Assembly (NCBI RefSeq): GCF_946480185.1 | Contig: NZ_CAMLIG010000002.1 | Coordinates: 272,742-336,741 of the forward strand | DNA: 64,000 bases | DNA from: an uncultured Pedobacter sp. | GTDB taxonomy: Bacteria > Bacteroidota > Bacteroidia > Sphingobacteriales > Sphingobacteriaceae | Direction of reading: 5' to 3' | Part shown: piece after piece, positions 55,778 to 63,168 of the stretch | Layout of the letters: every line of letters begins with the position of its first letter | How positions within the stretch are numbered: position 1 is the stretch's first letter | Position numbers and translations under genes: made by a program | Notes under the pieces: model-generated | Seen by the model: the letters and a program-made list of their open reading frames with translations, nothing else | Databases searched by the model: none | What the model was told of the DNA's origin: nothing

Positions 55778-58366
55778 ATGTCAATATATCTGGATATTTT
55801 AAATTGGTCGCAAGGCAGACAACTTTTTGTTCAAGATGCCTTACGAAGACTAATCACATCAACAGCACTTACGCAAACAGACATTAGCGACCTTGTTGAA
55901 TTAGTAAAAAAGGACTGTGGCGACACCTCTATATCTATAAGCGCAATTCCACTCGATAATACACACATTCCAGCAGTGACAATAACAAGTGGTAATTATC
56001 CCAAATTGATTAGCCTAAAAAATCCAGTAAATATTTGTGCCTTACACAATCAAGGGAATTTACAATTTTCCAATATAGGTTTGAGCGTTGTGTATGGTAA
56101 CAATGGCTCGGGGAAATCAAGTTATTCACGTATTTTAAGAAAACTTTGTTGGAGTAGAAATCCAGGCGTTGATTTAAAAAAAAATGTATTCAATCCATCG
56201 CCAAACCAACAACAAGTAGATTTTATTGTTGAAGATAACGGGTCAAATGTAGGTTTTACTTGGAATGAAAACAATCCTAGTAATCCTATTCTCAATTCGA
56301 TCTTTGTTTTTGATAATGACTGCGGAAATATTTACATCAACAATGAAAATCCAACTGAATATAAACCTGTTGGAATTGACGTTTTAGAAAAATTGATAAT
56401 AACTTTTTCGAGCATAAATCACGAACTTGGTTTATCAATAGCTTCATATAACACACAAAAGCCACTACTACCGCAAAATTTACTTCTAACATCATTAGCC
56501 CAATGGTATGGAAGAATAGAAAATTTACAACGCACCGATATTGATTTACAAATTCAGTTCTCTCAAATAGACTCGGAAAGAAAACAAGAGTTGATGAATT
56601 TAACAACAGCACAAAATCCACAACAAAATATTACAAACTTATCAAATCGACGAACTCGAATAAACAACTATATTCACCAATTTACACAAATTGAAAATTT
56701 TTTCAACGAACAAAACATAAACGAATTAATAGCAAACAGAAACACTTTTGAAAGTGTAAATTTAGCATATCAAATTGCAACATTAGAATTACAAAACGTA
56801 AGCACTTTAGAAGGGTTTGGCACAAATCCTTGGCGCACATTATGGGAATCCGCAAAGAATTATGCACATATTTCAAATCTTTCAGACGGTCAAAATTTCC
56901 CATCTTTAGTTTCATTGGAAAAATGCGTATTCTGTCAACAAGAGCTTAGCGAAGAAGCACAGCAAAGACTGACAACATTCAATCAATTCGTTTTAAATGA
57001 CGTTTCAACACACTTAGATTTAATTAATTCGACAATCCAATCAAAACTAAACACATATAATTCACTTTTTGTTCCGGAAATAGAAACTTTCATTGAATTA
57101 GAGCAATTAATATCTGATTTTAGAGATAATTACGATCAGTTTTCTAATGCTATCTTAACGTTAAAAAATTCTGTGATTACGTTTTTGCAAAATGGCGGAG
57201 AATTGAACATCAATTTACAAACGCTGTCAACAAGCATTGCTAATATAATACCACTTATTGACGCAGGGATAAGCCAGAACAAGCAACTTCTACAAGATAG
57301 AAACACATTAGTTTCTGAACTTAATGAACTTTATGCTAAAGAGTTTTTGTTCAACAATAAACCTACAATCCTTCAATATTTTGATGAACACAAATACAAA
57401 ACTTGGATAAACCTTTGTAAATCGCAACTTTCCACAACTGCAATCTCACGAAAAATTGGCGAGTTAATGGAAAACCAAGCTGTAAATTTGCAACATCAAG
57501 AATTTGTATCACACCTTAATTTCTTCAATCGGGATTTAGCAAGCAAAGTTCTGATTTCACGAACAAGAACAAGTCAAGGAAGCACATATCAAAGATGCGG
57601 TCTGAACGGAATTAGTGAGGCCATAAATTCTATTTTAAGTGAAGGCGAACAAAAAATAATTGCATTATCAAACTTTTTAGCTGAATCCACAATCGACAAC
57701 CGTCTTAACACATTAATTTTTGACGACCCCGTTACTTCTTTAGATATGGATTATAGAGAATTAATTGCAAATAAAATAGTTCAATTATCACAAAACAGAC
57801 AGATTATTGTCTTTACTCACGATTTATCATTCTTACGTTTGCTTATTGACACTCATAAATCAATTACTAGTAATGATTGTACAATCATTGGAATTGACAA
57901 ATACAACGAAATAAGCGGAATTGTAACGGACGAAATTCCTTACCTAGCTAAAAATGTCCAAGAAAGAATTAATTCTATAAGAAGAATTTTAGCCGAACAC
58001 GATGCGCTTAATTTGACAGATTCACATGGAAGAAATACAAAACTTGAATCTAGTAGGAAAAGATTTAGAATGTTATTAGAGCGAACTGTTGAAGAAATCT
58101 TATCAAACAAAACATATGAAAGATTTAGCAAAAATATAAATCTAAAAAAAGGAACTTTGTCAAGTTATATAGTAACTGAACGGTCAGACATCGATTTTCT
58201 ACTAAACTTATATGGTAAGTATTCAATAGCTTTACACGATGGAGGAGCATCTACCATTTCGCAACTACCTACTAAAACAGAAATTGAGCAACACATTAGA
58301 GACTATTCTGATTGGAAAAACAATTTTAAATCTAAATTAGATACTTTTAAAGCAACATATAATTAA
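55778..58366 (+). CDS. ABC/AAA_13-type ATPase with CxxC hook
   Basis: 862 aa. Walker A YGNNGSGKSS near 105-114, ABC signature LSEGEQKIIALSNF near 620, Walker B LIFDDPVTSLD near 646, switch His in FTHDLSFLR near 676. Between them is a long coiled coil broken by C-V-F-C at 383-386, like the zinc hook of Rad50/RloC. A helical tail of about 150 residues follows. The layout is that of AAA_13 proteins such as PrrC/RloC, anti-phage tRNA nucleases, but I do not see a certain nuclease motif in the tail. Flanking repeats mark it as cassette cargo. Confidence 0.8.
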   Translation: MSIYLDILNWSQGRQLFVQDALRRLITSTALTQTDISDLVELVKKDCGDTSISISAIPLDNTHIPAVTITSGNYPKLISLKNPVNICALHNQGNLQFSNIGLSVVYGNNGSGKSSYSRILRKLCWSRNPGVDLKKNVFNPSPNQQQVDFIVEDNGSNVGFTWNENNPSNPILNSIFVFDNDCGNIYINNENPTEYKPVGIDVLEKLIITFSSINHELGLSIASYNTQKPLLPQNLLLTSLAQWYGRIENLQRTDIDLQIQFSQIDSERKQELMNLTTAQNPQQNITNLSNRRTRINNYIHQFTQIENFFNEQNINELIANRNTFESVNLAYQIATLELQNVSTLEGFGTNPWRTLWESAKNYAHISNLSDGQNFPSLVSLEKCVFCQQELSEEAQQRLTTFNQFVLNDVSTHLDLINSTIQSKLNTYNSLFVPEIETFIELEQLISDFRDNYDQFSNAILTLKNSVITFLQNGGELNINLQTLSTSIANIIPLIDAGISQNKQLLQDRNTLVSELNELYAKEFLFNNKPTILQYFDEHKYKTWINLCKSQLSTTAISRKIGELMENQAVNLQHQEFVSHLNFFNRDLASKVLISRTRTSQGSTYQRCGLNGISEAINSILSEGEQKIIALSNFLAESTIDNRLNTLIFDDPVTSLDMDYRELIANKIVQLSQNRQIIVFTHDLSFLRLLIDTHKSITSNDCTIIGIDKYNEISGIVTDEIPYLAKNVQERINSIRRILAEHDALNLTDSHGRNTKLESSRKRFRMLLERTVEEILSNKTYERFSKNINLKKGTLSSYIVTERSDIDFLLNLYGKYSIALHDGGASTISQLPTKTEIEQHIRDYSDWKNNFKSKLDTFKATYN

Positions 58367-58376
58367 TAGAATGCCT

Positions 58377-58450
58377 ACCGCTAACAGCTTGTTCAAAAAT
58401 GGCTCATAGTGTTTCCGGTAATTCTTGCATTAATTATTTATTTTGATGTA
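58377..58450 (+). repeat. attC-like site 3
   Basis: ACCGCTAACAGCTTGTTC, AAAAATGGCTCATAG, and a TTAATTATTTA block align with the left half of sites 2 and 4. It starts 11 bp after the ATPase stop and ends 22 bp before the next ATG. Confidence 0.5.
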
Positions 58451-58472
58451 CTAAAGATGACTTGACTGAAAA

Positions 58473-59204
58473 ATGAGCTCAATAATTCACTTTACCGAAA
58501 AATACGACACTTTAAAAAGTATTTTAACAGAGCAGTCATTTAGATTAAAATACTGTAACGAAGTGTTTTACTTGGGAGACAAAGTAGCGTCAAAAGCAGT
58601 TCATCCAATGGTTTCTTTCTCAGAACAAATAGTTAAGAATATCGATAGAAAATATATTACATACGGTAAGTTTGGAATAGCAATGAATAGAAGTTGGGTT
58701 ACCGCTAAAAAGTTACACCCAGTGCTTTACTTAGACAAAAATTCAACGGTTGCAAATGCGCTGACACTGTTATTAAAAGCAAGACGCGATAAAACAGAAA
58801 CACAACTGACTTCCCTAGTCAAGGTTTCAATAATGACAATAAAATGTTTTACAAAAAATGCAGTTGGCTATAATAGCTACTTTGACATTAATGATTTTAA
58901 TTTTAAGACTGAGAAAGAATGGAGGTTTGTTCCTACAAAATCAGACATCAATAACAATTTAATTTCTCAGACAAAAAGCCTCTACGACAAACGACCGAAG
59001 TATTACAATGACAAGTTAAAAGCGTATCCGCTTACATTTAAAAGAAGCGAAATTGATTACATATTTGTAGAAACAAAAGTTCAGCAGGATGAAATCTCTA
59101 CGCTATTTAAAATAGATAAAAATAGAATATTATTAAGTAAGTGGTCAACGGAGTTAAGAAAAAGAAAGGCGATCACATCAGCAAATTTGTCCAAAAATGG
59201 CTGA
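58473..59204 (+). CDS. AbiGi-like abortive-infection protein
   Basis: 243 aa. The N-terminus IIHFTEKYDTLKSILTE, then RLKYCNEVFYLG, PMVSFSEQIV and YGKFGIAMNRSWVTAKKLHPVLYLD, matches the AbiGi family, known as the antitoxin part of AbiG-type phage resistance; single relatives also occur alone. A C-terminal EKEWRFVP motif is kept. No AbiGii partner is seen beside it. The last 8 codons and stop lie inside the next repeat, so the gene end is encoded by repeat DNA. Confidence 0.65.
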   Translation: MSSIIHFTEKYDTLKSILTEQSFRLKYCNEVFYLGDKVASKAVHPMVSFSEQIVKNIDRKYITYGKFGIAMNRSWVTAKKLHPVLYLDKNSTVANALTLLLKARRDKTETQLTSLVKVSIMTIKCFTKNAVGYNSYFDINDFNFKTEKEWRFVPTKSDINNNLISQTKSLYDKRPKYYNDKLKAYPLTFKRSEIDYIFVETKVQQDEISTLFKIDKNRILLSKWSTELRKRKAITSANLSKNG

Positions 59205-59255
59205 CGGTGGTTTACATTAAATTTACTCGTTAGTTACTTAGTTCAATGGTGTAAG
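59174..59255 (+). repeat. attC-like site 4
   Basis: The block at 59181-59202 matches site 1 left arm in 18 of 22 positions; GTTTACATTAAATTTACTCG and TTAGTTACTTAGTT match site 2. It overlaps the AbiGi-like coding end. Right arm not found. Confidence 0.55.
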
Positions 59256-59485
59256 ACACCTATAACTCTTGCTAATAAACATCAATTAATAATATTACCT
59301 TTTAAATAGATGAGACTAAGATAACCCACCCCCTTAAAGCTATTTTCGATACTCTCGAAACTAATACGAATGTCATAAGCTTACCTCCAAATCAAACCTC
59401 AATTTCAAATATTTATTTGTCAACAATTGCTCATAATTGCTAATATTTTTAGTAAAATTGTATCCGCATTTAATTAGGATATAAT
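59256..59485. other. regulatory region before the UmuD-like operon
   Basis: TAATATTACCTTTTAAATA at 59291-59309 is identical to 43611-43629. Upstream of the first ATG are direct AATTGCT repeats near 59427 and 59438 and TATCC/GGATA arms near 59461-59481, either of which could be an operator for damage control. Confidence 0.45.
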
Positions 59486-59866
59486 ATGGTATTGACGACA
59501 AATAGAGTTGAGTTTGGTGTAATCTCATCAAACTCTAAAATGGAGATTGTTCCAGAGGGGTTTACCAAAGCATTTCCCAATTCTCAGATACATTCCATAT
59601 TTGAAGTTTGGAACAACGATGCAGAACACTTTGGAATTAAGAGAGGGAGTATTGTTTGTGTAAATCAATCCATAAAGCCAAAAGGTGGAATGTTGCTTAT
59701 TGTTAAACAGAAGGAGAGGTGGATGATTAGACAGCTTCTCACATATGGTGATATCAGTTTAATATCAACTGGAAAAGAGAACGCTAAACCCATCCATATA
59801 AATGAAGTTGAGGTTTACGGTGTGATAACCTGGTGCTGTTCTGCTAAAATAGATTACTCTCTTTAA
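59486..59866 (+). CDS. S24/UmuD-like protein, apparently non-catalytic (first copy)
   Basis: 126 aa with the LexA/UmuD S24 fold but no N-terminal DNA-binding head (FEVWNNDAEHFGIKRGSIVCV, NQSIKPKGGMLLIVKQKERW, EVYGVITWCC). The catalytic Ser loop (GDSM in active proteins) is absent, and the Lys position reads MIRQL, so autocleavage is unlikely. First of three tightly packed genes (9-bp gap, then ATGA overlap) ending in umuC. It may be a fixed partner for the polymerase or an SOS-type regulator. Confidence 0.65.
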   Translation: MVLTTNRVEFGVISSNSKMEIVPEGFTKAFPNSQIHSIFEVWNNDAEHFGIKRGSIVCVNQSIKPKGGMLLIVKQKERWMIRQLLTYGDISLISTGKENAKPIHINEVEVYGVITWCCSAKIDYSL

Positions 59867-59875
59867 AGTTGGAAC

Positions 59876-60283
59876 ATGCTTAGGGAATTAGGTAACAGAA
59901 ACGAAACACTTGAACCATTAGAAGATGCTGGTAAGGTAAGTGGGTTCCAATCTCCTGCTGAGGATTATGCAAGCAGAAGGTTGGATATAGACCATAAACT
60001 AAAGCACGACCCTATCAATACATTTTACTTTGAATCAAAACAAGATCTCCCAGCATTCTATATTAGAGTGGGTGATATCTTAATTGTTGACCGTTCTAAA
60101 ACCCCCAGACATAACAACAAACTGGTGGTATGGCATGACCAAAAATGGAGTGTCTGCGAGTATCAGAACAGGAACAAACGTAAGTACCTCCGTAACTGTA
60201 TAGATGGTCAGGAGCTTGAAGTCAACCAAGAGGGAGTATCAGTTTTTGGTGTTATCACTGGACATTATTCTGAAGATATATGA
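59876..60283 (+). CDS. UmuD-like protein, apparently non-catalytic (second copy)
   Basis: 135 aa. The N-terminal GFQSPAEDYASRRLDID is the typical UmuD segment around the cleavage site (here Ser-Gly), and GDILIVDRSKTP is intact. However, the region before it reads FYFESKQDLPAFYIRVGD without a GDSM motif, and the expected Lys of the dyad is replaced (WSVCEYQ). The fold is kept but self-processing seems lost. Its stop overlaps the umuC start (ATGA), so the two are translated together. Confidence 0.75.
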   Translation: MLRELGNRNETLEPLEDAGKVSGFQSPAEDYASRRLDIDHKLKHDPINTFYFESKQDLPAFYIRVGDILIVDRSKTPRHNNKLVVWHDQKWSVCEYQNRNKRKYLRNCIDGQELEVNQEGVSVFGVITGHYSEDI

Positions 60284-61536
60284 GGATGATTGCCATGGTT
60301 GACTGCAATAACTTCTACGCATCATGCGAGAGGTTGTTTAATCCAAAGTATGTTGGTTGGCCAGTAATTGTACTGTCTAATAATGATGGCTGTGTTATAG
60401 CAAGAAGTCAGGAAGCTAAAGATTTAGGTGTTAAAATGGGTGCTCCTTATTTTATGATACTTGAATTGATAAAAGAGCATAAGATAGCTGTGTTCAGTAG
60501 TAACTATAGACTTTATGCTGATATGAGTGCAAGGGTAATGAACAATCTAGCTCGTTTTACTCCTGATGTTGAGGTTTATAGTATCGATGAATGCTTTCTC
60601 CAATTTGATTTTCATGAATCTGTTTCATTGCAGGAGCTAGCTTTAAAGATTAGGAGTCAGGTTACAAGAAACACTGGAATACCCATTAGTGTTGGTATTG
60701 CATCTTCCAAAACACTAGCTAAGATCGCTAATAAGATTGCCAAAAAAGACCCTTTGGGAGTGATGGTTTTAGATAGTGATGACAAGATAACTGAAAAGCT
60801 TGCATCATTTCCAATAGAAGATGTTTGGGGTATCGGTAGAGCAGGATATAACAAGTATTCTGCACAGGGACTTAAATATGCAGGTGAGATCAGAGACCAG
60901 CCTTTGGACTGGATTCAGAAGACATTTACGATACAGGGAGTTAGGATGTGGCATGAGCTTTACGGTAGAGCAGTCATTCCATTTGGTTACTTCCCTGAAA
61001 GAAAAAAAGGGATATGCAGTAGTAGAAGCTTTGGTAAATTAACTGATGACATTCTACAGATTAAAGAGGCTACTGTTTCATATACCACCCGGGTTGCAGA
61101 AAAGCTAAGGGCAGACAAAAGCTGTTGTTCTTTACTTAATATAAGGCTTATTACGAATAAATTCAGAAGTGATCTTAAACAGTATTATCCAAGTATCAGT
61201 GTGCCATTAGCCCAACCGATGAACAATACACCTGATCTGGTCAAGATTGCGACTAAAGCTGTTGATACTGTTTATAGACCTGGATATATGTTTTTAAAAG
61301 TAGAAGTTATCGCTACTGGACTGATACCGGAAAGTGAGGTTCAGCTAAACCTTTTCAACAACTGGTGTGGCAAGAAGAAAGACAAGGTGAGTGATGTTAT
61401 GGATGTTTTAAACTCACATTATGGTAAGGGCACAATTCGTATGGCAGGGGAATCATATGTGAAAAAATGGAGTATGCGGAGGGAGCACCTAAGCCCAAAC
61501 TATACAACCAATTGGAATGATATAATCAAGGTTTAG
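60280..61536 (+). CDS. umuC: Y-family DNA polymerase (UmuC)
   Basis: 418-aa translesion polymerase: VDCNNFYASCERLF near 6-19 (first metal Asp), YSIDECFLQF near 100 (catalytic Asp-Glu), helix-hairpin-helix VWGIGRAGYNKYSAQG near 186, and a UmuC-type C-terminal part (KEATVSYTTRVAEKLR, SHYGKGTIRMAGES). It replicates past lesions. Encoded after two UmuD-like proteins. The start may be 60280 or Met 4 (60289). Mobile elements often carry such umuDC copies. Confidence 0.92.
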   Translation: MRMIAMVDCNNFYASCERLFNPKYVGWPVIVLSNNDGCVIARSQEAKDLGVKMGAPYFMILELIKEHKIAVFSSNYRLYADMSARVMNNLARFTPDVEVYSIDECFLQFDFHESVSLQELALKIRSQVTRNTGIPISVGIASSKTLAKIANKIAKKDPLGVMVLDSDDKITEKLASFPIEDVWGIGRAGYNKYSAQGLKYAGEIRDQPLDWIQKTFTIQGVRMWHELYGRAVIPFGYFPERKKGICSSRSFGKLTDDILQIKEATVSYTTRVAEKLRADKSCCSLLNIRLITNKFRSDLKQYYPSISVPLAQPMNNTPDLVKIATKAVDTVYRPGYMFLKVEVIATGLIPESEVQLNLFNNWCGKKKDKVSDVMDVLNSHYGKGTIRMAGESYVKKWSMRREHLSPNYTTNWNDIIKV

Positions 61537-61671
61537 TCGATCATGATTTCGAAACTGGATAGTCTGCCTATTAGTTTATAGCATAAGATCCTTTCAATTT
61601 AGAAGGTACACCCCTGAGTATATTATATATCTTACCTTATAAAATAATAGGATAAAACATCAATCCACTCA

Positions 61672-61736
61672 ACATCCAAATTCTTAATGTACCCCTTAAG
61701 AAAGTATATTTTAACATTTTTTGGATATGCATTAAA
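61672..61736. repeat. TATCCAA/TTGGATA repeat, copy C
   Basis: Same order as copy A: ACATCCAAA, GTACCCCTTAAGAAAG, TTGGATATGCATTAAAC. It ends exactly where the TTCCTCA-flanked unit begins. Confidence 0.65.
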
Positions 61737-61803
61737 CTTCCTCATTTTATTTAAAACTTGTCACTATTATAGGTAATGTCAAGAATTTACTTTTTTGAGG
61801 AAG
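61737..61803. repeat. TTCCTCA-flanked repeat, copy 3
   Basis: 67-bp unit with perfect 8-bp arms CTTCCTCA/TGAGGAAG and core TCACTATTATAGGTAATGTC. Closest relative is copy 2 at 46919, 15 kb away. Confidence 0.75.
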
Positions 61804-61936
61804 ATATGTTAAAATGCTTTTATCACATGAATAGTTGTCAAATCAGCGATTAAGCATTATAAATTGCTAAAACCGCATTTATGCATGATTTGATGCTTAA
61901 ACTAGGTTTATACATCGTTTCTACTTCAATTAATTT

Positions 61937-62000
61937 ATATCCAAGTTTCAGAGTTACCCTTAAGAAACCACTTTTAAAATATTCCGGACATTTAATTTAC
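61937..62000. repeat. TATCCAA repeat, copy D
   Basis: ATATCCAAGTTTCAGAG, TTACCCTTAAGAAACC, then ATTCCGGACATTTAA in place of the TTGGATA arm. Confidence 0.55.
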
Positions 62001-62012
62001 AAAGATCATACT

Positions 62013-62441
62013 TCAGAAAAACATATCGATTACTCTCCAAATGATAAAAGTAAATAGAGCAAATAGAAAAGAGATATATTGTACAATAACCCAGACTTTA
62101 AGTTTGTCATTAAACTCCTTAAAAATTGATTCGGTAGCTTCGAGTGCTTGTTTTCTTTCGATTTCATTATAATCTTTACTTTCGAACTTAATATCAAGAT
62201 AATGAAGATTTGTAAGAGTAGTGTTGATATTATATACGATTACACAAACCGATGATGTTAAACTTACAGTCCATAACAAGATTGACAATATAAGTGGTAA
62301 CAAACTATAGCTAAACAACTTATCATTCATTAAAAACATACAAAATCCGATACAGGCAACTGATATGGAGGCGATAAAGTAAGTAAGTTTATCAACCTGC
62401 TCTTTATAAAGTTTAAATACCTCTCTTAAATCCTCGTTCAT
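62013..62441 (-). CDS. hypothetical membrane protein (SLATT-like layout)
   Basis: 142 aa from the Met at 62441 (MNEDLREVFKLY); the frame extends 14 residues further but that part is AT-rich leader. A cytoplasmic amphipathic helix (1-20) is followed by two membrane helices (about 22-38 and 45-68), a soluble charged helix (about 75-115) and a final helix (about 118-140). This layout resembles SLATT-type membrane effectors of defence systems, but no motif proves it. It is the only gene between umuC and radC and is on the opposite strand. Confidence 0.5.
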   Translation of the reverse strand: MNEDLREVFKLYKEQVDKLTYFIASISVACIGFCMFLMNDKLFSYSLLPLILSILLWTVSLTSSVCVIVYNINTTLTNLHYLDIKFESKDYNEIERKQALEATESIFKEFNDKLKVWVIVQYISFLFALFTFIIWRVIDMFF

Positions 62442-62656
62442 AGTTATAAAAATTACGTTATCTAATTTAATATAATAAATCATTAATAACTCAACAAATT
62501 TAAGCTTGTGGTCTTAACACGTTTAAAGAAATTCCGGCATAAACCCTCCTATGGCAACCGCACAACCTATTTATTCCGTTGCTTCTTTACTTAGTTAACC
62601 CCAAAGCTGATTACAGTTTCATAATTAATTCTTTAACCTATTTAATCATTTAAATT

Positions 62657-63121
62657 ATGGAACAAAATGTAAACAACTTACTTATGGTAAGTGAAATCGA
62701 ACTGGTTTATAAGCCTAAGATCAAGCCGTCAGAGCGATTAAAAATCACATCTTCTAAATCTGCCTATGAGATATTTCTCGATAGCTGGGATAAAGGTTCT
62801 ATCGAATTCTACGAACAGTTTAAGATTATGCTGTTGAACAAAGCTTGTAAAGTTTTAGGTGTAATCACCATTTCAAGAGGTGGAATTGACGGTACTGTTG
62901 TTGATTTAAAACTGGTATTTGGAATAGCGATTAAAGCAGGTGCATCAAATATAATTCTAGCTCATAATCATCCAAGCGGTAATTTGAAACCGAGTAATCC
63001 CGATATTAATTTAACAAAGAAACTGGTTACTGCTGGTAAGATATTAGAGGTTCGGATCGTTGAACATTTGATAATAACTAATGAAGGATATTACAGTTTT
63101 TCTGATGAAGGATTGATGTAA
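62657..63121 (+). CDS. RadC-like JAB domain protein
   Basis: 154 aa, JAB/MPN metalloprotease-like fold: metal site HNHPSGNLKPSNPD near 106-119 with distal Thr/Lys, upstream Glu near 55, and the IEHLIITNEGYYSF-type end (here VEHLIITNEGYYSFSDEGL). RadC-type proteins are widespread in genomic islands and ICEs; the old DNA repair role is disputed, and an anti-restriction or mobility-related role is suspected. The short form lacks the N-terminal helix-hairpin-helix region of full RadC. A terminator follows. Confidence 0.88.
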   Translation: MEQNVNNLLMVSEIELVYKPKIKPSERLKITSSKSAYEIFLDSWDKGSIEFYEQFKIMLLNKACKVLGVITISRGGIDGTVVDLKLVFGIAIKAGASNIILAHNHPSGNLKPSNPDINLTKKLVTAGKILEVRIVEHLIITNEGYYSFSDEGLM

Positions 63122-63127
63122 TTAATT

Positions 63128-63162
63128 AAGCTCTCAGAGATGAACCCTGAGAGCTTTTTTTT
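63128..63162 (+). terminator. rho-independent terminator of radC-like gene
   Basis: GCTCTCAG/CTGAGAGC (63130-63137 with 63147-63154) then eight T. It also faces the integrase end on the other strand. Confidence 0.85.
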
Positions 63163-63168
63163 ATATGC

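Larger units (their letters stand above)
61537..62012. other. repeat-rich noncoding region
   Basis: No gene. Carries two TATCCAA units (61672-61736 and 61937-62000), one TTCCTCA-flanked unit (61737-61803) directly abutting the first, and TTAAGCAT/ATGCTTAA arms (61850-61857 with 61893-61900). AT-rich and dense in inverted repeats: a possible origin or regulatory hub of the island. Confidence 0.5.
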
